Assembly (NCBI RefSeq): GCF_027497255.1
Contig: NZ_CP114903.1
Location: forward strand, 2,976,001-3,040,000
Direction: 5' to 3'
Length of the DNA: 64,000 bases
Source: Micromonospora sp. WMMD882
Lineage (GTDB): Bacteria; Actinomycetota; Actinomycetes; Mycobacteriales; Micromonosporaceae
Of this stretch, positions 56,348 to 64,000 are shown in pieces (position 1 is the first letter of the stretch; each line of letters opens with the position of its first letter). The notes below the pieces were generated by a model that worked only from the letters and a program-made list of their open reading frames with translations, was not told the origin of the DNA and searched no databases. The translations under genes were made by a program, and so were the position numbers.

Positions 56348-57826
56348 CTACCGGTGCTGGAGCCTCCCGAACGCGATCAGCGAAGTCACCGCCGCGACGG
56401 CCCCTCCGACCAGGCCGACGAGAATCGTGCCGAGCGCGATCCACGGTACGGCCTCCGCATCGCCGATGATCGTGAGCAGGACGCAGAGCGCGCAGCCCAC
56501 GAGGAAACTGGTGCCGACCGTGGCGCCGTAGGCGAACCCGAACTGGGAAGCCTCGAACTTCGTCACCTGGGTTGCGGTGAGACCCAGCGCTCGCAGCACC
56601 TCGTTTTCCCGGCGCGCCCGCAGGAAACCGTCCGTGGCCATGACGAGCGCGGCCACGCCGATGCAGAGGGCCGCCGCGGTCAGCCCGGCATACAGCCACG
56701 GAACCAACGGTGACTCGCGTTGGGTGCCGAGATCCTCGGGGGTGACGGCGATCGGGGCCACGAAAGACCGGCTCACCGCCCGCCGGACCGCTCCGTCGGA
56801 AACCGTTTGGCGAGGGACGAGCACGAACGTTCCACGCGCCGCCACCGTTCCTGGCTCCGTCAACTGGAATCCGCCCGAGCCTGGTACGCCGCCGATGATT
56901 CGCTGAACGCGATCGGTTGCCGCCTCATCGAGCACGAAGGGCCGGGAGGGATCGCAGGCCGTCCTGACCACTTTGCGGACGTCCGCACACCGTGCGCCCA
57001 GCAGCAGGCGGCCGGACTCGGGCGCAAAGGCGTAAGGCAGCACCGCCGCCGCAGGGAGGGCGTCCTGCATACGGCGGATGTCGAGGTCCCGGAGGTCGAG
57101 GGCGTCGACCCGGTAGGAGACCGTCGACGGGTCCCGGACCGGCGACGGGTCGCCGGTGCCCATCACCGCGAGGAAACCGGCCCCGGACGTGAGCAGCAGG
57201 GTCAACACGGAGATTCCCAGCAACGGCCGGGCAACCGTGACCGGGCGTCGCTCCATCCGCCGTCCGGCCAGAAGGGTCGCCGGGTAGGGCAGCTTCTGGA
57301 GGGAACGCCCCAGCTCGACCAGGACGGTGGAGGCGATCAGCGGGACGCCGAGCAGAAAGGCGACGACCGAGGCGAGCGCGATGGCGCCTCCGGTCTTGCC
57401 GGGCAGCAACAAGGCAACCGACAACATCGCGGCGGACACCCCGAGCGGCAGGTATCGGACCCTGGACGGAACAGCGCTGCTCAGGCTCGGACGTGGAGTG
57501 CTCTCCGGCGACCGCCTCAGCAGGTCGGTGGCGACCACGACCACGAACGCGACAACGAGGAGGCCAAGCAGGGTCAGCAGGACCTGAGGAGCCGAGAGCT
57601 TCAGGTCCCCGGCGACCACCCGCTGCCCGACGATGGGAACGCTCGTCACCGAAGGCAAGAACGCCATACTCAGAATCCCGGCCAGGGTCAGCCCCGTCAG
57701 GTAGAGGGAACCCGCCTCCAGCAGGGTGATCATCGCGCTCGCCGGGCGGGAGATCCCGATCCAGCGGAGGGTCCGGATTCGTCTCTCCCGTACCGGTGAG
57801 GCAGTGGCAGTAGCAGCGGCGATCAA
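56348..57826 (-). CDS. FtsX-type ABC permease, C-terminal part (split gene)
   Basis: 492 aa from TTG 57826, whose TTGA overlaps the stop of the N-terminal part. Contains a first cluster of helices, a large extracytoplasmic domain and a terminal FtsX domain (YAGLTAAALCIGVAALVMATDGFLRARRENEVLRALGLTATQVTKFE, parts quoted by region). Reading the two parts together, ...LLGVPIGV then LIAAATATASPVRERRIRTL gives one continuous permease of about 707 aa. So this is either a frameshifted single gene or two coupled halves. Confidence 0.8.
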   Translation of the reverse strand: MIAAATATASPVRERRIRTLRWIGISRPASAMITLLEAGSLYLTGLTLAGILSMAFLPSVTSVPIVGQRVVAGDLKLSAPQVLLTLLGLLVVAFVVVVATDLLRRSPESTPRPSLSSAVPSRVRYLPLGVSAAMLSVALLLPGKTGGAIALASVVAFLLGVPLIASTVLVELGRSLQKLPYPATLLAGRRMERRPVTVARPLLGISVLTLLLTSGAGFLAVMGTGDPSPVRDPSTVSYRVDALDLRDLDIRRMQDALPAAAVLPYAFAPESGRLLLGARCADVRKVVRTACDPSRPFVLDEAATDRVQRIIGGVPGSGGFQLTEPGTVAARGTFVLVPRQTVSDGAVRRAVSRSFVAPIAVTPEDLGTQRESPLVPWLYAGLTAAALCIGVAALVMATDGFLRARRENEVLRALGLTATQVTKFEASQFGFAYGATVGTSFLVGCALCVLLTIIGDAEAVPWIALGTILVGLVGGAVAAVTSLIAFGRLQHR

Positions 57827-58470
57827 ACTCCGATCGGAACGCCGAGCAGCGCCAGAGCGGCCAGCAGCATGGGAAGAGTCGGCAGGTCGGACGGATCCGC
57901 GACCGACACCGTTCCCGGCGTGTGCGGCTCTGCGCCGTACCCCTTGATCGGATGCGATCGTTCGTCGGCAGCGATCGAACGCCCTGCGGGAGGCCGCAGG
58001 TAGGCGAGCAGTTCGTCCTTCCGCCCGAGGGCGGAATCGGGCAGGACCGCGGGCTGTCGACCGTACCTGTCGGCCAGCGCGGGGTGATCGTCGATGAGCT
58101 CGGCCAGCGCGGGTGACACGAACGCCTCACCCGGCTCCGGCAGACGTGACAGACCGGGCGGCAACAGCGCCAATTCCGGTACGTCCGGACGCGGCTCAAG
58201 GTACAGGACCGGAAACTGCTCGCCGCGCCAGGTGTCGACCCTCCTGGCGAGCATGAGCGACGCGCCGTCGGTCTCACCGACGATTGCGGTACGCGCGAAC
58301 TCGCGCTCGTCGATCCGCGAAAGCGCATTCGCCGAACCGACCACGAAAAGCGCGAGTACGGCAGTCACCAGGCCGGCCAGAACGAGAGCCACCTGCCGCC
58401 AACGTTGGCCGGGACTACCACCGACCGCCAACCGCAGCGCGAGCTTGAGCAGAGGGCTTACCGGATTCAT
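57823..58470 (-). CDS. FtsX-type ABC permease, N-terminal part (split gene)
   Basis: 215 aa from ATG 58470 (MNPVSPLLKLALRLAVGG), coupled to the ATPase by an ATGA overlap. First transmembrane helix about 25-48, then an extracellular domain (RIDEREFARTAIVGETDGA...PALAELIDDHPALADRYG) and a second helix at the C-terminus, cut off at the stop. It lacks the rest of the permease, which is in the next frame. Confidence 0.8.
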   Translation of the reverse strand: MNPVSPLLKLALRLAVGGSPGQRWRQVALVLAGLVTAVLALFVVGSANALSRIDEREFARTAIVGETDGASLMLARRVDTWRGEQFPVLYLEPRPDVPELALLPPGLSRLPEPGEAFVSPALAELIDDHPALADRYGRQPAVLPDSALGRKDELLAYLRPPAGRSIAADERSHPIKGYGAEPHTPGTVSVADPSDLPTLPMLLAALALLGVPIGV

Positions 58471-59174
58471 GAAGCGACGATCGGGTCGACGAGCCGGCCG
58501 TGGGAGACCGTGACGATCCGATGGCAACGATCGGCGACGGCAGGGTCGTGTGTCGCCATCACCAGAGCGACACCCAGGTTCCCTACCAGTCGGGTCAGCA
58601 ACGACACGACAGTGGTGGCATTCTCCTCGTCCAAGGCTCCCGTCGGTTCGTCGGCGAGCAGCACCTTCGGGCTGTGCGCCAGCGCCCTGGCGATGCCGAC
58701 CCGCTGCGTCTCCCCACCGGAAAGAGTCTCGGGGAACGACTCGGAGAGGGCTGCCACGCCGAGCAGGTCCAGCAATTCCCCTGTTCTGGCGGCAGCCGGC
58801 CCCTTGCTCACACCGGTCAGCCGGAGGGGAAGCGCGACGTTCTCCGACACGGTCAACTCCGGCAACAACTCTCCGAACTGGAAGATCATTCCGATGTTGC
58901 GAAGACGATGCTTGGCCCGCTTACTGTCACTCACCGAGAACAGGTCACACCCCGCTACGACAACACGACCTGCCGAGGGTCGGCGGATACCAGCCAGGAC
59001 GTTGACAAAAGAGGTCTTGCCCGATCCGGACGGCCCCATCACCGCCACCGCCTCACCCGCGCCGACCGAGAGCTCGGCATCACTGAGAAGCACTCGCCCC
59101 GGGACGGACAACTCCAGACCTTCCACCCGGATCGGGCTATCGGAAAAACCGTTCCCACAATCGGAATTTGACAT
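58467..59174 (-). CDS. LolD/MacB-type ABC ATPase
   Basis: 235 aa. Walker A VMGPSGSGKTSF, Q-loop IFQFGELLPELTV, signature LSGGETQRVGIA, Walker B VLLADEPTGALDE and His-switch MATHDPAVADRC. This subgroup works with FtsX-like permeases in mechanotransmission or export rather than in classic import. Upstream of both permease halves and downstream of two small secreted protein genes. Confidence 0.93.
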   Translation of the reverse strand: MSNSDCGNGFSDSPIRVEGLELSVPGRVLLSDAELSVGAGEAVAVMGPSGSGKTSFVNVLAGIRRPSAGRVVVAGCDLFSVSDSKRAKHRLRNIGMIFQFGELLPELTVSENVALPLRLTGVSKGPAAARTGELLDLLGVAALSESFPETLSGGETQRVGIARALAHSPKVLLADEPTGALDEENATTVVSLLTRLVGNLGVALVMATHDPAVADRCHRIVTVSHGRLVDPIVAS

Positions 59175-59341
59175 TCACTCACCATTGCATCTTGGGACCC
59201 GGACGTCTACATGAGACGTTACCTTAACATGAGGCCAGTCCCGGGCAGCAAACAAGGCGGTAGTCGGCAGAGTGATCGCCGACCACCGCCCCGCCTGGGA
59301 CTACCTCAGCACGTCACCACACTCTTTGGAGTTACTACTGC

Positions 59342-59683
59342 TCACGGATAAACGTACGAACCACAGACGTCAGGGTAAAAGTCGACCGCCTCACACGTCC
59401 GATGCTGCACGATTTCGCTACCATAGGGACCACGCGAGGCACAGCTGTTGTTGGCTCCGTTCCCGTCGGTAACGGTCGTCCACTCGCCGCTGCCAATCTG
59501 GTAATCAGCGTATACGTGGCGGCTGTCGGACTCCCGGTCGCATGTCTCCATGAAGTAGCCGTTCGACAGTTCGTACCTGTCGAACGAGTAGTCGCTTCCC
59601 TCGTACGAGGTCGCCGCGAAGGCGGCAGCGGGAGCACCTACGGCGAGCGCCCCCGCATAGGCGATGGCCAGTAGCTTCTTCAT
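59342..59683 (-). CDS. Small secreted four-Cys protein (paralogue A)
   Basis: 113 aa. Signal peptide about 1-23 (cleavage after AAFA), mature domain of 90 residues with Cys47, Cys81, Cys97 and Cys107, probably two disulfides. The C-terminal halves of this and the next protein are almost identical (EWTTVTDGNGANNSCASRG, HRTCEAVDFYPDVCGSYVYP). A Tyr-rich aromatic surface. I do not recognise a named family; position before an FtsX-type ABC transporter suggests a bacteriocin-like or cell-envelope partner role. Confidence 0.75.
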   Translation of the reverse strand: MKKLLAIAYAGALAVGAPAAAFAATSYEGSDYSFDRYELSNGYFMETCDRESDSRHVYADYQIGSGEWTTVTDGNGANNSCASRGPYGSEIVQHRTCEAVDFYPDVCGSYVYP

Positions 59684-59706
59684 CCGCGTCTCCTATCAGG
59701 ATTCGG

Positions 59707-60048
59707 TCACGGGTAAACGTACGAGCCGCAGACGTCGGGGTAGAAGTCGACTGCCTCACACGTCCGGTGTTGCACCACGTAGGCGTACTCACCCCGGGAA
59801 GCGCAGCTGTTGTTGGCACCGTTCCCGTCAGTCACGGTGCTCCACTCGCCGGTGTTGATTTGGAATTCGGCGTAGACATGCCGACTGTCGGACTCCCGGT
59901 CACAGGTCTCCATGGAGTAGTTGGCACCCGAGTCGTAGTCCCGCGAGTAGTCTTGGCCTTCGTAAGAGGTGGCAGCGAGGGCCACTACCGGGAATCCGAC
60001 ACCAAGAACTAGAGCGTAGACGAATGTCAATACACTTCGCGCCTTCAT
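59707..60048 (-). CDS. Small secreted four-Cys protein (paralogue B)
   Basis: 113 aa. Signal peptide about 1-26, mature part with Cys49, Cys82, Cys97 and Cys107. Diverges from paralogue A mainly before residue 46 (DYSRDYDSGANY against FDRYELSNGY) and in the middle, so the duplication is not brand-new. Only 23 bp separate the two genes. Both have ordinary codon use. Confidence 0.75.
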   Translation of the reverse strand: MKARSVLTFVYALVLGVGFPVVALAATSYEGQDYSRDYDSGANYSMETCDRESDSRHVYAEFQINTGEWSTVTDGNGANNSCASRGEYAYVVQHRTCEAVDFYPDVCGSYVYP

Positions 60049-60440
60049 AAGATCCCTTCACTCTGGGTGACGTAAGCTTTACGCTACGCATTTGATCGAT
60101 TTTCACCAACCCCACGAGGGTCATATGCCCAGTGATCGATATCACAATAAATGTGCCAGAAAGTCCTCCATCGTCGACTTGGACCCACATGTGGCTGCGT
60201 GGCGAGCCCCGGCTCGGTTGGGTGAGGCACCTCCGGCCTACGCGGGTTCACGCCGACGCGGTCTGTCGGCTCCTCGACGGCTTCGACCGTCCTGACGGCC
60301 CCTGACCGGATACACGCCCCCTATAAAGGGTCCTCGATCATCCCCGGCCGTCACCGGAAGGTGACTGGGCGGCGCTTGCGTCCGTCAGTACTCTCCAGCG
60401 TGGACCCGGGCGGGCACCGGGGCCACGGTGGGGAGGCGAC
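60049..60440. other. 390-bp intergenic stretch before hsdR
   Basis: AT-rich near 60090-60180, likely holding the promoter for the minus-strand secreted-protein/transporter operon. The plus-strand end has a small CCCTATAAAGGG palindrome (60319-60330) about 110 bp upstream of hsdR. No convincing gene. Confidence 0.5.
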
Positions 60441-63400
60441 GTGGCGGTGCATCACGAGTCGGTGTTCGGGGACGCGATCGTCGCCGCCCTGCTGGCCGAC
60501 GGCTGGGCGGAGGGCGACCCGGCCGACTACCGGCCCGAACTCGGGCTCGACACCGCGCAGCTCTTCGGGTTCGTCGGCGCCACCCAGGCGCAGGAGTGGG
60601 AGGAGATGGTCACCCGCTGCGGCGGTGACCGGGACGCGGCCCAGCGCGAGTTCGTCAAGGGGCTCGGTCGGGCGCTCACCGACGACGGGCTGCTCGACGT
60701 GCTCCGCAAGGGGTTCAAGGTCCAGGGTCTCCGGTTCCGGGTGGCGCACTTCCGGCCGTCGTACGTGGAGTCCGAGGCGATCCTGGACGACTACCGGGCC
60801 AACCGGCTCACCGTGGTCCGCGAGCTGGCGTACGCGACCAAGCAGGCCGACCGGGGCAACCGGCTCGACCTGACGCTCTTCCTCAACGGCATTCCGGTCG
60901 CCACCGCCGAGCTGAAGAACCCGCTCACCGGCTCCGGCGTCGAACACGCCAAGGAGCAGTACCGGACCCAGCGTGACCCGACGGAGCTGATCTTCTCGCG
61001 TCGGGTGGTCGCGAACTTCGCCGTCGACCCGGAGCTGGTCTTCGTCACCACCCAGCTCCGGGGGCCGAAGACCCGGTTCCTGCCGTTCAACACCGGCAGC
61101 GCCGGACCGGGCCGCCCCGGCGGCCGGGGCAACCCGCCGGCCACCGCGCCCGGCACGTACCCCACCTCGTACCTGTGGGAGCAGATCTGGCAGCGGGACA
61201 ACTGGCTCGACCTGCTGGAACGCTTCGTGCCCCTGCGTCAGGAGAAGGGCCCGGACGGGCGTACCCGGAAGAGTCTGATCTTTCCGCGTTACCACCAGTG
61301 GCACGCGGTGCGGCAGCTCACCGCGCACGCCGCCCGGCACGGGGCCGGGCACGACTACCTGGTGATGGCGTCGGCCGGCTCCGGCAAGTCCAACACCATC
61401 GCCTGGCTCGCCCACCGGCTGTCGTCGCTGCACACCCACGGCGACCCGGCGGCGCTCGCCCCCGGGGTGCCGCCCGGCGTGCCGGTCTTCGACAAGGTCG
61501 TCATCATCACCGACCGGCGTAACCTCGACGCCCAGCTCCGGGAGACCGTCGGCAGCTTCGAGCAGACCGCCGGCCTGGTCGTGAAGATCGACGAGAAGCA
61601 CGGCGCGAAGTCGGAGCAGCTCGCCAGGGCGCTCTCCCGGGAGACCGGCAAGATCGTCACGGTCACCCTGCACACCTTCCCGGCCCTGGTCGACTACCTG
61701 CGGGAGAACCCGACCGAGATCCGGGGCAGCCGGTTCGCGGTGGTGCTGGACGAGGCGCACTCGTCGCAGGCCGGTGAGGCGGCCACCGACGTCCGGCGGG
61801 TGCTGGGCGAACTCGGGCTCGACGCCGACTCCGACGACGCGGGCGCGACAAGCGCCGACGGCCCGCGTACCACCGAGGAGAGACTGACGGCGAGCGCCCG
61901 CGCCCGGCAGCGCAGCGGCAACCTCTCCTACTTCGCGTTCACCGCCACCCCGAAGGCGAAGACGCTGGAGCTGTTCGGCACGCTCGGCGACGACGGGAAG
62001 TACCACCCGTTCCACACGTACTCGATGCGGCAGGCCATTGAGGAGGGCTTCATCCTCGACCCGCTGCGCAGCTACGTCACGTACGACACGTACTGGAAGC
62101 TGGTCAACGCCAACCCCGACGAACGGAAGGTCGACTCGGCGAAGGCCAACAAGGAGCTGGCCCGGTACGCCCTCACCCACCACTCCACGGTGGCCCAGCA
62201 CGCGCAGATCGTCGTGGAGCACTTCCGGGCGCACACCGCCGGCCGGCTCGGCGGGCGGGCCAAGGCGATGGTGGTCACCTCGTCGCGACAGAGCGCGGTG
62301 CAGATGTCCCGCGCGATCAGGAGCTACCTCGCCGACCGGGGCTACCCGGACCCGGGCGTGCTGGTGGCGTTCTCCGGCACGCTCAGCTACGACGGCGAGG
62401 AGGTCACCGAGGTCCGGGAGAACGGCGGGTTGGCCGAGTCCGCGCTGCCCAAGGCGTTCGGGTACACCCGGGCCGACGACCGAAGCGCCCGCGCCGGCGC
62501 CGCCGGGCAGCGGGAGTACCGCATCCTGGTGGTCGCGGAGAAGTACCAGACCGGCTTCGACGAGCCGCTGCTCACCACCATGTACGTGAACAAGAAGCTC
62601 GCCGGCATCGCGGCCGTGCAGACGCTGTCCCGGCTCAACCGGACCGCCGAACGCAAGAGCCAGGCCGATCTGGCGGTGCTGGACTTCGTCAACGACGCCG
62701 AGGAGATCAAGGAGGCGTTCCGGCCGTACTTCGAGGAGGCCGAGACGCTGCCGTCGGACCCGAACCTGCTCTACACCGCGCAGAGCCGGGTGATGTCGCC
62801 GCCGCTGCTGGTCGACGCGGAGATGCAGGAGTTCGTGGCCGCGTACCTGGCGGCCGGGGAGCAGGCCGTGGCCCGCGCGGCGGCCGGGGAACAGGCCGTC
62901 GCCGGCAGCGCGGCGGCCTGGGAGAAGCTGCACGCCGAGCTGTACCGGCACCTCTCCCCCGCCGTCGCCCGGTTCACCGCGCTGCTCGACGGCGAGGACG
63001 ACGCGGACCGGGAGACCGCCGAGACGTTCCGGGCCGACCTGACCGACTATGTCCGCAAGTACGGTTTCCTCGCCCAGATCGTGCCCTACACCGACGCCGA
63101 GCTGGAACGGCTCTACCTCTACGGGCGGCACCTGCTCAACCGGCTGCCCCGGCGCGGCGACGGTGGCGTCGACATCGGCGAGATCGACCTCAGTCACCTG
63201 CGGGTGGAGCAGACCGGCGAGCACGACGTCCGGCTCGACCCGGAGGGGCCGGGCGAGATGAAAGGCTTCGGCGCCGGGCCCGGCGGCGTCAAGGAACCGG
63301 AGAAGTCACCGCTGTCCGAGCTGATCGCCCGGTTCAACGACCGGTACGGCACCAACTTCGCCGACGAGGACGTGGTCAAGCCGTTCGACGAGGCGTTGGC

Positions 63401-63632
63401 CGACCCGAAGGTACGCGCCGCCGCCGTCGTCAACGACGAGGAGAACTTCGGGCACGTCTTCGAGCCGGTGTTCAGGGACAGGATGACGGACCACTTCGAC
63501 TCCGTCGCCGACCTGGGTCGCCGGTACTTCGCCGTGGACCCGGACTTCCATACCTCCCTGAACCGCAGCGCCCGCAGCGCCGCCTGGCGGATGATCCGGG
63601 AACAGGAAGGCGTGACCGACGACGCCGCCTGA
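60441..63632 (+). CDS. hsdR: Type I restriction endonuclease subunit HsdR
   Basis: 1063 aa from GTG 60441 with GGGGAGG upstream. N-terminal PD-(D/E)xK nuclease (DLTLFLNGIPVATAELKNP, near residues 145-162), Walker A GSGKSN near 313, DEAH near 437, the third motif FAFTATPKAKT, and a C-terminal helicase and helical part. Translocates DNA and cuts it far from the site. An internal AAGEQAVA repeat is at about 804-820. Unlike hsdM and hsdS, it is not next to them but 8.3 kb away on the same strand. Confidence 0.95.
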   Translation: MAVHHESVFGDAIVAALLADGWAEGDPADYRPELGLDTAQLFGFVGATQAQEWEEMVTRCGGDRDAAQREFVKGLGRALTDDGLLDVLRKGFKVQGLRFRVAHFRPSYVESEAILDDYRANRLTVVRELAYATKQADRGNRLDLTLFLNGIPVATAELKNPLTGSGVEHAKEQYRTQRDPTELIFSRRVVANFAVDPELVFVTTQLRGPKTRFLPFNTGSAGPGRPGGRGNPPATAPGTYPTSYLWEQIWQRDNWLDLLERFVPLRQEKGPDGRTRKSLIFPRYHQWHAVRQLTAHAARHGAGHDYLVMASAGSGKSNTIAWLAHRLSSLHTHGDPAALAPGVPPGVPVFDKVVIITDRRNLDAQLRETVGSFEQTAGLVVKIDEKHGAKSEQLARALSRETGKIVTVTLHTFPALVDYLRENPTEIRGSRFAVVLDEAHSSQAGEAATDVRRVLGELGLDADSDDAGATSADGPRTTEERLTASARARQRSGNLSYFAFTATPKAKTLELFGTLGDDGKYHPFHTYSMRQAIEEGFILDPLRSYVTYDTYWKLVNANPDERKVDSAKANKELARYALTHHSTVAQHAQIVVEHFRAHTAGRLGGRAKAMVVTSSRQSAVQMSRAIRSYLADRGYPDPGVLVAFSGTLSYDGEEVTEVRENGGLAESALPKAFGYTRADDRSARAGAAGQREYRILVVAEKYQTGFDEPLLTTMYVNKKLAGIAAVQTLSRLNRTAERKSQADLAVLDFVNDAEEIKEAFRPYFEEAETLPSDPNLLYTAQSRVMSPPLLVDAEMQEFVAAYLAAGEQAVARAAAGEQAVAGSAAAWEKLHAELYRHLSPAVARFTALLDGEDDADRETAETFRADLTDYVRKYGFLAQIVPYTDAELERLYLYGRHLLNRLPRRGDGGVDIGEIDLSHLRVEQTGEHDVRLDPEGPGEMKGFGAGPGGVKEPEKSPLSELIARFNDRYGTNFADEDVVKPFDEALADPKVRAAAVVNDEENFGHVFEPVFRDRMTDHFDSVADLGRRYFAVDPDFHTSLNRSARSAAWRMIREQEGVTDDAA

Positions 63633-63664
63633 CCCACACCCGACGGTTGGGAGCCCGTACCCGG

Positions 63665-63894
63665 TCAGTTGCCTGCGGACAGGTCCTTGAGGCCCGCCAG
63701 CATCTCGGCGAGGTCGGTGGTCTCCGCGGGCGGCGGGGTCTCGACGGTCACCGGCTTGTCGTAGTGGGTGTAGTCGACAGTCACCTGGGCTGCTCCGGCG
63801 TCTGCGACGAGCCGGGCGTCGAGCCGCAGGCGGTCATCGCCAGGGCCGTGAGCGCGGCTACCGAGAGAACGCCGATCCTCTTCCGAACAGACAC
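63665..63894 (-). pseudogene. Collapsed LppX/LolA-like lipoprotein gene
   Basis: From GTG 63894, one frame gives a perfect lipoprotein signal (VSVRKRIGVLSVAALTALAMTACGS, lipobox Cys23) and stops at 63781. In another frame the sequence from about 63795 encodes QVTVDYTHYDKPVTVETPPPAETTDLAEML, the usual end of LppX/LprG-type lipoproteins. The central domain is missing, so an internal deletion plus frameshift is likely. The intact protein would be about 250 aa. Confidence 0.6.
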
Positions 63895-64000
63895 GGTGCT
63901 CTTCTACCCCTGTGATGGCCTCCGGGAAGACCCCGGAACCACAGACGTCACACACTATCCCGGACCGTCCACTTAGGACCGATGTCATCGGAAGGACCGA

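Noticed and set aside
60351..63224. 957-codon minus-strand open frame
   Set aside because: Antisense shadow of hsdR, which has all catalytic motifs.

Overview
The window is very GC-rich (roughly 70-75 % by eye), with GTG and TTG starts, GTGA/ATGA stop-start overlaps and strong third-position G/C. Together with mycothiol-type enzymes, actinobacterial sigma/anti-sigma and sortase genes and a cellulolytic-type xylanase, this points to an actinomycete of the Micromonosporaceae, most likely Micromonospora or a close relative. The identification is inferred from protein style; no 16S gene is present. I saw no rRNA, tRNA, CRISPR array or transposase.

Layout. 1-6.2 kb: core metabolism on the minus strand (ligA start, ADP-ribosylglycohydrolase, VOC protein, MetE-like protein, mnmA, cysteine desulfurase), with a membrane-anchored PemK-like protein on plus. 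The desulfurase and MnmA form a sulfur-transfer pair for tRNA thiolation. 6.3-9.7 kb: a class F sortase with a DUF4397 surface protein carrying LAATG, divergent from an ECF sigma factor/RskA-type anti-sigma pair. 9.8-19.8 kb: etfBA, small membrane proteins, a DrrAB-like ABC exporter, a ThDP enzyme and an enoyl-CoA hydratase. 19.76-20.80 kb: a 1-kb non-coding block of tandem and inverted repeats. 20.8-33.3 kb: PrsW protease, two DUF6232 paralogues, a coiled-coil protein, ribokinase, a ROK regulator divergent from a GH3 (NagZ-like) enzyme, a STAS protein and a two-component system.

33.6-42.4 kb: a secreted Fn3/Ig-like/lamin-tail protein, then a biosynthetic island that I read as a complete lasso-peptide gene cluster. 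On plus lie an HPr-kinase-like gene and a nucleotidyltransferase. Converging on minus lie the B2 peptidase, a 47-codon precursor, ABC ATPase, permease, asparagine-synthetase-like cyclase and PqqD-like B1. The predicted core, GGTSGPDDGLGGGGFS, ends in Ser. This fits C-terminal Ser phosphorylation as in the paeninodin type, here in an actinomycete. It is the most interesting system in the window.

42.5-48.5 kb: Nudix, mycothiol-dependent and DUF72 proteins, a GH11-CBM2 xylanase with palindromic upstream sites, and a beta-propeller-like lipoprotein. 48.5-63.6 kb: a type I restriction-modification system (hsdM, hsdS, hsdR) in which about 8.3 kb of unrelated genes separate hsdS from hsdR. Those genes are cutA, two HTH/TPR-like regulators, a split FtsX-type ABC transporter and two tandem small secreted four-cysteine proteins. 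The secreted proteins plus transporter resemble bacteriocin-type loci and form a second candidate system. The island is bounded by gene debris: a truncated methylase/specificity-subunit tail before hsdM and a collapsed lipoprotein gene at the window end.
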